Positions 23,908 through 35,361 of a DNA stretch of 64,000 nucleotides are shown here, in pieces. The notes beneath the pieces were generated by a model. The model was not told the origin of the DNA and searched no databases. It worked only from the letters and a program-made list of their open reading frames with translations. Position numbers and translations under genes: made by a program. Source of the DNA: Vanilla planifolia (lineage: Eukaryota; Streptophyta; Magnoliopsida; Asparagales; Orchidaceae). The DNA is taken from positions 16,908,607 through 16,972,606 of the forward strand of contig CM043877.1 in NCBI GenBank assembly GCA_023846275.1. Reading direction: 5' to 3'. Numbering within the stretch: the stretch's first letter is position 1; the number at the start of each line of letters is the position of its first letter.

Positions 23908-24783
23908 CATCATGTAACCCTCCACTCACAATATTTACCAAGAGCTACTCTTTGTTTAGTAATTCTTTTTTAGGGTCATCACTTGACATTTACTCTTCTC
24001 CTTCTCTCGTCTTAGGTATCACATTTGTGCTTTCATCAAAATACTTTTTCCACCCATCTTAATCTATTTTCAATCTATCTAGGATTATTTTTATCTTTTA
24101 TGTAGCTTTCATAATGAATTTAAGACCTAATATAACTCTTTTTTTCTTCATTCCAACATAAGAGCGATTAACATTTTTTCTCATATAAAGCTTCATAAGG
24201 TGCTATTTTAATATTAACTTGATAACTATTATTATATGACACTTGATTAATGATAAGTGATTTTCTCAATCACCTTTAAATACTAAAATATGAAGCCTCA
24301 TCAAATCCTTTAGAGTTTTAATTGGTCTCTATCTAGTCATTGGTTTTTGAATGAAAGGTTATCTTGAACTTCAAATTTGTATCAAAGACTTGGTGAACAA
24401 CTTTTGAGGAATAACAAGTAAATTTAAGATTTTTATCTATAACAATTGCTTTTGGCTCTTTATGTAATTTCAAAATTTGAGTCATGTACATATGAGCCAA
24501 TTATTTTGTTGAGTATGTTGTTTTAATGGCTATAAGATAAGTTGACTTTGTTATTATATCCACAATCATCCATATAAAATCATAGCTTAATGGTGATCTA
24601 ACAAAATCTATAATCACTTCTCGCTTCCATTTAGGACTGAGTAAAGACTATAACTATTCTCAATATTTTTTATTCTCTTTTAACTTACTGAAAAATTAAA
24701 CACATTTTAACCCAATTTGAGATATCCTTTTACATTCTTGGCTACTAATATCTTTGTTTCAATTCTTAGTATTTTATTTTTCT
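23908..24783 (-). pseudogene. Inverted repeat 2, left arm: gypsy integrase fragment (- strand)
   Basis: Reverse complement of 25166-26041, with about half a dozen substitutions noticed over 876 bp. Read on the - strand it encodes the same Ty3/gypsy integrase core segment as the right arm, with the same kind of stops. It lacks the integrase C-terminal part found downstream of the right arm. Confidence 0.85.
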
Positions 24784-24837
24784 ACTCACAATATTTACCA
24801 CCACATTAATGTGGTGGTAAATATTGTGAGTAGAAAA
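24778..24837. repeat. Perfect 60-bp palindrome
   Basis: Two 30-base arms with no spacer, centred between 24807 and 24808 (CCACATT meets AATGTGG). Its left end overlaps the left arm of inverted repeat 2. The phrase ACTCACAATATTTAC in its arms also occurs at about 22989 and 23923. Confidence 0.95.
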
Positions 24838-25165
24838 GAAAATGTAAATAATATGTTGTCTATAAAAGAAGAGAAATAACTAATTTTTGAAATGAATAAA
24901 TTACAGTTAAAAATAGTTATGTCAAGGACTACAATATTATTTTTATATTTATTAATCAGCTCAAATTGGTTATAATCAATAAAGGAAGATTAAGTTGAAA
25001 ATTCAGAATTGTAAGAGCTAATTCAATAAAATAAAGAGGGATGGGAATCTAATTTTAAATTAGAATGAAAAAGAGTGCTAATATTTTAGGATAGATTATG
25101 TATTTTTTATCACCAACAACTTAGATAGTAGAATCATATAGTTCAAAATATTTTATTAATCTTAA

Positions 25166-26640
25166 AGAAAAATAAAATACTAAGAATTGAAACAAAGATA
25201 TTAGTAGCCAAGAATGTAAAAGGATATCTCAAATTGGGTTAAAATGTGTTTAATTTTTCAGTAAGTTAAAAGAGAATAAAAAATATTGAGAATAGTTATA
25301 GTCTTTACTCAGTCCTAAATGGAAGCGAGAAGTGATTATAGATTTTGTTAGATCACCATTAAGCTATGATTTTATATGGATGATTGTGGATATAATAACA
25401 AAGTCAACTTATCTTATAGCCATTAAAACAACATACTCAACAAAATAATTGGCTCATATGTACATGACTCAAATTTTGAAATTACATAAAGAGCCAAAAG
25501 CAATTGTTATAGATAAAAATCTTAAATTTACTTGTTATTCCTCAAAAGTTGTTCACCAAGTCTTTAATACAAATTTGAAGTTCAACATAACCTTTCATTC
25601 AAAAACCAATGACTAGATAGAGACCAATTAAAACTCTAAAGGATTTGATGAGGCTTCATATTTTAGAATTTAAAGGTGATTGAGAAAATCACTTATCATT
25701 AATCAAGTATCATATAATAATAGTTATCAAGTTAATATTAAAATAGCACCTTATGAAGCTTTATATGAGAAAAAATGTTAATCGCTCTTATGTTGGAATG
25801 AAGAAAAAAAGAGTTATATTAGGTCTTAAATTCATTATGAAAGCTACATAAAAGATAAAAATAATCCTAGATAGATTGAAAATAGTTTAAGATGGGTGGA
25901 AAAAGTATTTTGATGAAAGCACAAATGTGATACCTAACACGAGAGAAGGAGAAGAGTAAATGTCAAGTGATGACCCTAAAAAAGAATTACTAAACAAAGA
26001 GTAGCTCTTGGTAAGCTTCTAGTTGGAGGGTTACATGATGAATTTTCTCACATTAGTTATTAAAAGAGTGATTCTAGTATTTATATAAGATATCATGATC
26101 TTAAGATATTAAGATACTTTTTAAAAATAAAACCTACATAATAAGACCAAGATGTCATAACAGATCTATAGAATTTTAAAAAAATACATATTTATTAAAG
26201 TAAGTCCAACAAAATATATTATAAGATTTAAAAGGATAAGATAATTAATGCCTAAATTTAGTAATCCATTTCAAATTTTGGAAAGAATTGGACAAATAGC
26301 TTATATGATAGCTTTATTATCACAACTATCAAGAATTTATAATATAATTCATGTGTTAACCTTAAGAAAATCCATATATGATCATTTACATTTAGTTGGT
26401 TATGATACTCAAGATATTAAAATTCAACTATATTTGACTTATTTAGATATACCAATGCATATTTTAGATAAAAGAGAAAAAGTACTAAAGGAAAAAATTA
26501 TTCTAATGGTTAAAGTCTCATTACAAGGATAAATAAAGAAAAAAATAATCTATGAAATAAAAGAGGACATGATCAATAGATACACAAAATATTTTCAAAT
26601 TTTAGGATAATTTTTATAAGAGAAAAAACTAACATCCCAA
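25166..26640 (+). pseudogene. Ty3/gypsy pol: integrase and C-terminal part, decayed
   Basis: The + strand frames follow gypsy integrase in order: PKWKREVIIDFVRSPLSYD near 25320, then a WMIVDIITKSTYLIAIKTTYS-like core (about 25376-25440), then FHSKTND (about 25595), NNSYQVNIKIAPYEALYEKK (about 25717-25778), KVSPTKYIIRFKR, and a C-terminal stretch in one open frame at 26248-26532 (FQILERIGQIAYMIALL, HVLTLRKSIYDH, ILDKREKVL). Stops are frequent up to 26200. About 240 bp between 25880 and 26120 does not fit the family and may be an insertion or local rearrangement. 25166-26041 is also the right arm of inverted repeat 2. No reverse transcriptase was found upstream. Confidence 0.85.
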
Positions 26641-27900
26641 AATTTTGATACGCATAATATATTGTAAATCATAAGATTAAGTCAATATAGTTATAATCAA
26701 TGATATTTTAATAAAATAAAGTTAATTTTTTATAATTATTATATTTATTAATTAATATATTAATATATTAAAGTTATCTTAAAAAATGTGTCATGATTTT
26801 AAATGATGTCAAAAAATTTTATTTAAGTATGCTATTATAATAAATTCTTTATAAGGTATCTAAACATAAAAAGTTTGTAATTTTTTAATATCTAAATATT
26901 TAGTTATAAATTTTTAATAAAAATACATGAATGTTATTTTCTCAATTATTGGAGGACAAATTAGTAATTTTGTAAACCATCATTACTACCTCAACATGGA
27001 TAAGTTTAAGATGGGATTGGTTGGACAAGGTCAATTAACTTGTTGAGCAAAAAAAAGAGAGGGGAAAGTGAAGATAAAGGAAAGAAAAGTGAAAAAAGAA
27101 GCCCAACTGGAGGAGAAAAAGTAAGAAAGGAGGAGAAACAAATTATAAAGGTTGGGATTCATTGTTGTAGCCTAGAGAGGAAGATAAAAACCATGAAGTA
27201 GAGGGCAAGAGCTTTGGTGATGTGGTTTAATAGAAAAAATAAAAGAGAAGGAAAAATAGGAGTTAAGTATTGAAAATGTGATTCTTTTATTGGATTAGTT
27301 GGTTATGTGCAAGTTTGTAAGACTTTCAAATTATTGTGAGTATCAGAGTTGAGATTATATGTTGTTGTGCGAGTTTGTATATGGTTTGGGAAACAACCAA
27401 GATGATTAGAAGCTTTATTTTATTATCTAAATAAGATCATACAATGCTATGAGTTAAATCATACCATATAATAAGTACTTGGTTGGTTTCAAAAATAAGA
27501 ACATTGGATAGTCTATTACATCATCATACAATCTTCATAAACTAATCATATTGTATGATGTTCTAAATATTAGTGTAATGGGTTATAAGTCAATAAGAGT
27601 ATGATAAAAGAGTTGATCGTATTATATTATAGGCCATATTATATTGTAAGATTATTTAGCACTTACTAAATGCTAAGGATAATGACAGGGATATGGAAAG
27701 AACTATAAAAATTGTATTATAATATAAGGAGAACATCTCATACAATTATTGAAAGAATAGTATTAAAATTTATGATGGTACGGGTTGTATAGAATGATTA
27801 GAGAAATCATACAATATAATGTAATTATAGTAAAAATATAAATAAAAATATTTTTTGGGTTATATAAACCTAGAAAAATATATAATATTAATATTATAAA
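26634..27900 (+). repeat. Possible 3' LTR of the gypsy element
   Basis: Directly after the end of pol the sequence reads TAACATCCCAAAATTTTGAT, close to the TGTAACACCCC-type start of Tekay/del-like gypsy LTRs. Further in are recurring ATCATACAAT-like phrases (27.4-27.9 kb) that resemble those at 1.2-1.95 kb. The 3' end was not determined and no matching 5' LTR was identified. Confidence 0.45.
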
Positions 27901-29630
27901 AGATCATGTAATAATTCATATACATTCATTGTATTGTAAAAACTTTAGAAGAAGAAAGGATTGGATAAGAAATTTTTATGTCATATCCAAGTAGATAAAT
28001 CTAATAAAATAATATAAATACAATAATAAACTTATACATGCTTTAAATGATTTCACATGTGCTTATTTTATTTAGCATTCTAGCATATCTATATTGCATG
28101 ATTACCTTATGGGTGGTTATAAGAGTTTTATTTATATATGGTTACATTTCAATATTACTTTTTTACTAGAAGCATAAGAAATAAAATGTTCTCACATTAA
28201 ATTTTGTATATAAACTAAATATGGTCATATATATAAAGGATAAAAGAATAATTAGTTACAATAACACATGTCATGGTTTACAAATATTTGTATAAATAGA
28301 AGAATGGCAAATAATAATTGATTTTTCTTAAGACATGATCCTTATTTTATGATACAAAGCCAATGATATTTTATGATGAGGATGCCTTTATTATTGGTGC
28401 CATGATCTCATTCAATATAATGAGGAAACCTTTTATATATAATATAATTATCACCTTCAAACTGAGTAGTTAAGATAAAGATACCCTTATATAAATAGAT
28501 GTTGACATATTATGTTTATAAGAAGAGTTTATATAGATATAGATATTAGTTATTGGGTCTAAAGAATAATTAATAATTAAAAAAGAAAATTATCCTTCAA
28601 GAATATAAAACATGAAAAATACAAATAAATACATCAACATCAAAAAACATTTATATATATATGGTTTGGATTATTCATAGTTAATTATTATCATTTTATT
28701 ATTTACCCATTACTTATCATTTTATATCATGTGTTTTCTATTTTGTTATCTTAATTGATTTATCTACTAAACTCTACAATATTTTACTAGTATTCATATC
28801 ACAAGTCGTGCTATGATGTTATGAATGATGATCCTACTAATTAGTTGTCTCAATATATGGAATACTATATGGAGTTATGTTATAAGATTTTATGCATAAT
28901 ATAATTATGTACATATTAATAAAATGTAATTTTAGTTTAGTATGTTTTTTAGCTTTATACTTAAGATGTTTTGTTTAATTTTTTTTATAGATGATTTGTT
29001 TTAAGTTATTTTAATGAATTGCATTAACATTAAATGTATTTGGAATTAATCTCATTGCCAAGTCTTTACTTAAAGTTTTGTGTGTTCTCATGTGTCTAAT
29101 TATTTATGTTTACCCTACTATTATCGTTGGTATTATGAATTGGTTAGGTTAAGCCTTAAAAAGAGGGGTGGCCTATCATTGAATATGAAAAGGCAAAAAA
29201 TATATTTTTGTAGTAAATTTATAAGACATGCTTAAAGTTGTAATCTTGTTATATTAGAAGTAAGAAAAATGTAATATGTTTTGCATTTTACTGGTATAAT
29301 TTTTAACTCCAAATGTCTTAAAGAGGTATTATTTAATTATTTGCATATTTATAATTATTATTGAATATTTATGCAAATGTGAAAAGATGTAAAGCTAAAA
29401 CTAAAGTAATCAACATGTATGCATCAAGTTTGGTGTATAATCCAAAAGAAAATTTGGTGCTCATGTGTGTAAGAAATGCTATGTGTCCCCTTAACACATA
29501 AGAGTTTAGCTTTACATTAACACTTCTTATGCCTTAATTGCTTAAATTTATTGTTAATCAATATAAAGGCACTTTGCCAAAGTTGACAAGTTGTCAAACT
29601 ATTCATATATTTTACAACAATTGAAATTCC
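27901..29630. other. AT-rich intergenic DNA, nothing recognised
   Basis: No open frame of interest and no clear TE domain. Composition is uniformly AT-rich. Confidence 0.6.
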
Positions 29631-29837
29631 TTACCTCAAAATATGAAGTTGTTCATGTAACCTTTTATCGTAATAGTTAGGATAATATTTGGTCTTTAAC
29701 ATATCTTTTATTTCACACCAAGGACCCTCTACTCTAATCCTTTCCCAAACTGTTGCTCGAAAAATTTTGGTAGGATCAATTGGCTTCATTTTTGTAAAAT
29801 TCAACCTTTTGTTATTCATTAGAGTTATATCAATCAA
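29631..29837 (-). pseudogene. Possible gypsy gag fragment
   Basis: A 68-codon - strand frame contains ERIRVEGPWCEIKDMLKTKY and then YYDKRLHEQLHILR. This is the W-x-x-M/I-K...L...KYxP...L..L..LRQ pattern of plant gypsy retrotransposon gag proteins. The expected continuation (LRQG) follows in the flanking sequence but is soon broken. A short match only. Confidence 0.45.
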
Positions 29838-30689
29838 AAAAATCCTCCATCTAGGTTAATTGATACAAACATTATGTTAAACTTATAAATAATATCAAAT
29901 GTTAGTATATTAATCTCAACCTTTTTTGAATGTCTTTGATCTTTCTAATTCAAATTTCTACAAAGAGGTTCTCTTCTTTCTACTTTATTCTCTTTAGGTG
30001 AAAGATGATCATTTTCAAAGACATCATTTGATAGATTGGTGGTCTTGTTTTATATTTCCAATGCATAATGATTTTAATCAAACTAATTAAGTCAATCATC
30101 TATCTTATCTAGTCCAATTGTCATATTAAGATTCTTTAAGTTATTAATTTCATTTTTTCTTAATTACATTTTTCTTTAAGTATTAGACAAGATATCAAAG
30201 TGGGATATAAAAATGTTATGTATTAAAGATTTTATAACAAATCAAATGCTAATAAGAAAATAAAGTCATTTTTTCTAAGAGTTTCTCATATTTTGATGGG
30301 AAGGAGATGGAATTTTCTTTTTTAAGTAAATAATCTTTAGTTTCATAAAAAAATAAACATTTTTTAGAGATCTTTAGAATGTAATAAAATAAAGTGAGAA
30401 ATGGAATAAAAGTTTTGTTGGCCTTGATTTTAAAAAAATAATGCAAAAAAAATATTTATTATTTTTGTTAAGCTTGATTGTAAATAAAATGAGATAAAAT
30501 TAAAATCTTTTTGCATAATTAATAGAATAGTTCTTCTCAAGATGAAAAGTGAGAATTCTATGAGTCAATTTGTGTTCTATGTGAGGTTAATTTTATAATT
30601 GATCACACCATGTATTATATTCAATGGTTTAGTGTAGGTTGAATTCAATTTAGATTAGACATTTTGGTGAAATGCAATGAATTGTGTCC
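29838..30689. other. AT-rich intergenic DNA, nothing recognised
   Basis: A - strand frame at 30249-30446 is Lys/Phe-rich through base composition and has no motif. No gene supported. Confidence 0.55.
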
Positions 30690-31370
30690 AAACATAGTTT
30701 ATAATGTTAATATTGTATAAAGAAAACCATGCCATTAAGGAAATTATAATCTAGTTTTTTATAGGATTTTTTTAATGACTCTCATGAATAATAGATTTTT
30801 AAATTTTTAATCAAATTCTTAAAATGATAATTCTTGTTTGATAACTCTAAGGATTTTGTAAGTTCTTAAAGATTCTTCTGAAATATCTAAAAATTTTTAA
30901 AAATGTTCAAGAACCTTTAGAAACCTCTTGTTTTGACACCATTAATGGAGTTATTAGTGTAAAGCCTTGATGAACTTGTAAAAAGAATTGATATGTAAAT
31001 GAAGCAACGAAACAAGTGCATCTAGATGAGTCTTATCCAAGACTACGAAGGGTTTGTCATCTATATGATTGGGTGCAATTGGTCCAATGCAATACTATGT
31101 TTGACAATTTATCCCAATAAAATGCAATAAAAATCAAATAACACTTTTGTGAAAATTTGTCATTATTGTTTAAAGAACACACCCTTTATACAAGTCTTGC
31201 CACTAAAGGATAAGAGAGCATTTAGTTTAATATTATTACAATATAATACAATATTTTTTAAATATAATATTTTAATTCAATAATATATTTAAATAATATT
31301 ATTAAAAATTATAATTTTTTTGGTACAAAAATGACATTAAGTCATCTCTCATATTAGAACAACTATTATC
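30690..31370 (+). repeat. Diverged direct repeat, copy B (LTR-like)
   Basis: Partner of 22260-23000. It ends about 250 bp upstream of the G-box in front of RBCX2, so this repeat forms the outer border of that gene's promoter region. Confidence 0.65.
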
Positions 31371-32021
31371 GATTATCTTAATATTAAAAACAAAAATAAA
31401 ATAAATAGAAATATTTTTAGATAGTACATGGTTTAAATGTTTTTATTGGAATAACACTCAGTCGAATGGGTTTTAAGTCGATTATTGAATGAAAGACTTT
31501 AATGATTACATAAATATGTTCCTTGATAAAAAAAATTTAAGCACGTTCTTTATTATTGTTTTTTGTTGAGCCAAAACGGACACCTGTGTTCTCCTAACTG
31601 TGTCTAAAACAGCAGAGTAGACACGTGTCCATCGTCCATCGAGATCATGTGCAAAACGAACGCAGGAACGAAAGAATCTCCACAGTTTTGTTGGAATCTC
31701 GCTTCAAGAATGTCCACTGATGCGGTTCAGCCACAAAAATTCCATCTCGCCCGCAAAATGAAGAAAAAATCGCGTTTTTCCACGATTTCCGCAACGTGGC
31801 GTTTGGACCGTAGAAATTTGTTTGGCGGAGATCCAGACTTAAACCATCCTCGTTTCTTCGCCCACCCGGCCGCCTCATAAGAATCAGCCAAGCTTCCTTT
31901 TATAGAAGGGAGAAGAAGACGAAAGCTCCCATCTTTACGTGCCGTACCCCCCACAAAAACCTTCGTTTTCTGTCGAAAGCTGCAACTTTCCTCCTCTTCG
32001 CTTGGGTTTTCCGGTCGAAGC
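31371..32021 (+). promoter_or_regulatory. RBCX2 upstream region with G-box and TATA box
   Basis: GACACGTGTC at 31620-31629 is a perfect 10-bp palindrome around the G-box core CACGTG, bound in plants by bZIP and bHLH factors including those in light and ABA responses. A TATA-like TTTTATAGAA lies at 31898-31907, about 115-124 bp before the ATG. That would place transcription start near 31930 and give a leader of roughly 90 bases with no upstream ATG. The base composition turns GC-richer from about 31560. Confidence 0.55.
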
Positions 32022-34847
32022 ATGGCCGGAGCTCAGACCATGGTGATGGGACCCATCCGATCTGGCAGCTTCGGTCCAAGGAGCGGCGGCTGCGATGCGG
32101 CCCTATGCCGGCACGGTCTCCGGCAGCAGATTTTCGGGCTTAGGAGCTCCTTTTACGGCGGTTGGGATGGCCGGCGACAGACGGGGGTGAGGTCGAAGAA
32201 GAAGCAGGGTGGAAACAGAGGAGTCATAGTAGACGAACTTGGTGGTCATTATGAAGAGGGCTTTGATGACATCCACCGGGTTAGTAATCCAAAAGGAGCT
32301 TCTTTTGTGTTCTTCTTTCTCCACTGCTTAATGATTTTGATGAAGCATTAGTTGATGAGAGAAATCATCAATTCTATTTTATATGTATTTGATATAATAC
32401 GATTAAGCTGATAACAAGGTAGATCTAAGTTAAATCTGATATCAACCCATGCATCTCACAACAAAAGTATGCAAAACCAATGTGCTCAGCTTCTTTGTAT
32501 TATATTTAACTTTAGAAATGTTCATAAATTAATATTATTTGAGAATAATTATCTTAAAGTATGAATTGAAATAGAGATTTTTGATGATATTGTTTAAGGT
32601 TAGATCTCACAAATATGATTATTTTTTAGATCATAAAAATTTTGGGTTTTTTAAAACTTTTTATAGAGTTGTATATCATTTTCAAATTTCGAACTTCACA
32701 TATCTATTATGCATTGTTTAATAGTTTTCTTAGTGTTATCTCGAATGATTTTATAAGATCTTTTGGTGTAATGTTTCTCAATTTGATTGTAAACTCTTTA
32801 CAGAGTTGTAAATAATATGAAAATAAAAGAATTCAATATTGTTGTTTGTGTAAGGAGAAATATAGTTAAGATTTCTTATCATTCTAATCAAACTATTTTC
32901 TTGTTAATTCTTGTACCATAGGAAATAATCTGTATTTTGTTTCTGTGGAATATCTTTTTAAAATGTAATTTTTGGATATGATAATGTTAAAATAATGACA
33001 TTCTTATGTAATTAAGAGAATTTATTAAATATTTAATACATGTCAAAAATGTTATTATTAGAGGAATAAATTTAAATTGGATAGATTCTTAGGTATGCAA
33101 GATTATCATGTACATATAAAAAATTGTTTCATATTAAAAATATAATGGTAAGTTATTAATAAATAAATGATGGTCTTTATAACTTTATTTTTTTTGTTGA
33201 TAAATAGTCTTATATTTGTGTGTTAGTTCCAACTTAATCTACTAAGTTATTATCTTTCTAAAAGTAGTATCAAAACTAAAAATAATTTAAGTGATTCATG
33301 TAGTTTATAACTTTTAAAATTTTTTTTATCTTCACCCATTTTAAATAGAATTTTTGTGATTTATATAGTGCCCTTAACTTGGTTGATTGATTCTTAGTCT
33401 ATATGATACATAATGTTATTGATAAGTTTTTTATAATACATGGTATAGTGATCGCATTATAATCCACACATACTATAAAAGACATGTTAGTCTACTTTGA
33501 TATCTTTGATGTTCGAAGTGTCTTGTTATTCTTTTAGAAGTAGTATCAAAACTAAGAGTAGTTTAAATGATTCATGTAGGTTATAACTTTCAAAAATCGT
33601 ATTCTCCTCACCCATTTTAAATAGAGTTTTAATGATTTATATAATACACTTCGTTGATTAATTCTTAGTATATGTAATACTTAATGTTTTTAATAAGTTT
33701 CTGGTAGAGGTAAATTGAATCGTCCATGATGGAGTGATTGCATTACAATCCACACATACTATAGAAAGCATGTTGGTCCACTTTGATATCTTTGATGTTC
33801 AATATGTCTCTTAAAATGATTAGATAAAAAACTATTACTTAAGAAGAGAATAACTAACCACATGGATAAAATTCTCGCTCAATGAAGAGATTGTTGATTA
33901 CATATGAAAATAATTGTTGATTACACTTTTTATATTTTAATAAAACATTAATATAATCTCTTTTATAATTTTAAACTTCCAAGTTATTAAATGTCCTCCC
34001 AAAGATATTACTTAGATTACAATGTAAGCATTCCATTAAAACATAAATCTATTTCTAGATAACAAAATCACAAATCAAGTTGGCTTTATTTGAAGAACCA
34101 TTGGCTTCATCTTCAATGTAAGGAACGAATAACCACTTTGGTATCCTTGTACATAACTCTCAAAGTTTATATCTATAGTCCAAACTATCTATTTATCACA
34201 TTCACTTCACCAAATTTTAAAATGCTTGTTATCACATCAAGTGCAAATAAACCCATGTTGGCTTTTTGCAGCAACTGATAAATTCTTTCACATACAAGGC
34301 AGTGAGAACTGTACTTCACCAGCTCTATGAAATGAATCCACCAAAGTATATTTGGTTCTACAAGTAAGGCTGCATCAATGTGCTGTTAATACCTTCTGAA
34401 GCAACTTCTTTCCAAATGATTGATGTTCTTCTTTCTTGTACAGTTTTGTTTCAAATAATCAATTAAAAGATGGAACACTCTTTCTACGTTCTCTTGGAAA
34501 GGTAACTATTGAGTAAATTTAAAGAAATGCATCATATGGTATACTTTTAACCATATATTTTCTTCATTAGGAGCATCAAGAATTAGCAGAAAGAGTGATG
34601 GTGACCAGGCTTCACCTTTATGGGAAATGGATTAAGGTAAAATAAGATGATCTCTTATGTTGCATTACAGTTAAAAAGGAACTTCTAGGATGTTCTAACA
34701 AAGAGGAGTTTGATTCGAGAACAGAAGTGCGATCATGCGAAGATGTATCAACGGATTTCAGATGAGAATCTCAAGCTGATGCGCGAGAGGCTTATGGAAA
34801 CCGTGATATGGCCATCAGAGGACACAAATGCCGAGCACATAGACTAG
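32022..34847 (+). CDS. RBCX2: Chaperonin-like RbcX protein 2, chloroplastic (5 exons)
   Basis: RbcX is a homodimeric Rubisco assembly chaperone of the plastid stroma that binds the C-terminal tail of newly folded RbcL and helps form the L8 core. Exons by my model: 32022-32279, 34272-34363, 34444-34501, 34571-34636 and 34725-34847, total 597 bases, 198 aa; all introns are GT-AG and all joins in frame. Residues 1 to about 60 are Arg/Ser/Gly-rich with few acids, as in a transit peptide. The RbcX fold covers about 80-190, with FTYKAVRTVLHQLYEMNPP (92-110), ELAERVMVTRLHLYGKWIKK (140-159) and SDENLKLMRERLMETVIWPS. This matches the RBCX2 (class II) form, not RBCX1; the usual length is about 200 aa. 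Intron 1 is long (1992 bp) and repeat-bearing. The start is the first ATG after the TATA-like box. The gene converges on CESA. Confidence 0.95.
33245..33815 (+). repeat. Two tandem copies of a 276-bp unit in RBCX2 intron 1
   Basis: Copy 1 is about 33245-33520 and copy 2 about 33521-33815. Both start with AGTAGTATCAAAACTAA and run through CACCCATTTTAAATAGA, CCACACATACTATA and TTTGATATCTTTGATGTTC. Copy 2 has an extra segment near 33705-33735. The leading phrase resembles a decayed initiator-Met primer binding site (TGGTATCAGAGC type), so the unit may be a retrotransposon leader. This is inference. Confidence 0.85.
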
Positions 34848-35361
34848 TAAAGAACATCTACTAGTATAGTTTCATATAGTTTGTCTTGTTTGTGTATGCC
34901 GTTTCTGTGATCTATCAATGAAGGATTATGTATATAAATTTTTACTTGGGGAGGATAATATGCCTCTGTTCTGCAACATGATGTGTTGTGTAGTTTAGAA
35001 GGTGAGTTAAAACGACAATTGCTTGGTACAACTGTGATGAATGTTGCATTCTTTTTATTAAATAGATTAACCATTTGTTTTCCTTATGAATACGTAATAT
35101 GCAGGCATCCCCATGGTGTAAGACAAGCTGGAAGAAAGTGAGCAATGCATGAACTCTAGGAGTTTTGATACACCACATTGTTCTTAAATCACAAGAGAGT
35201 TCACAATGCACGATTCAACAAATAACAACTCAATGAACACGGATCTTTATTATAAACACAATGAAACTATATCTCTTCACTTAGACGAGGGATTAAGAAA
35301 CAAAAATGCAAACTTGGAATGCTGGAAAGTAGGTATTTTACATTTCTCACAGGTGATTCCT
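34848..35361. other. Short spacer between convergent RBCX2 and CESA
   Basis: 514 bp between the two stop codons, which must hold both 3' UTRs and both polyadenylation regions. An AATAAA on the - strand at about 35246-35251 could serve CESA, about 110 bp after its stop. Open frames here are shadows. Confidence 0.5.

Noticed and set aside
22260..31370. A single complete gypsy element bounded by the direct repeats
   Set aside because: The integrase is present on both strands, an LTR-like sequence follows the + strand pol at 26634, and RT is missing. The simple model is not supported, so I list the parts separately.
31645..32324. Several overlapping frames before and within RBCX2 exon 1
   Set aside because: They lie in the promoter or on the opposite strand of a well-supported exon and have no motif.
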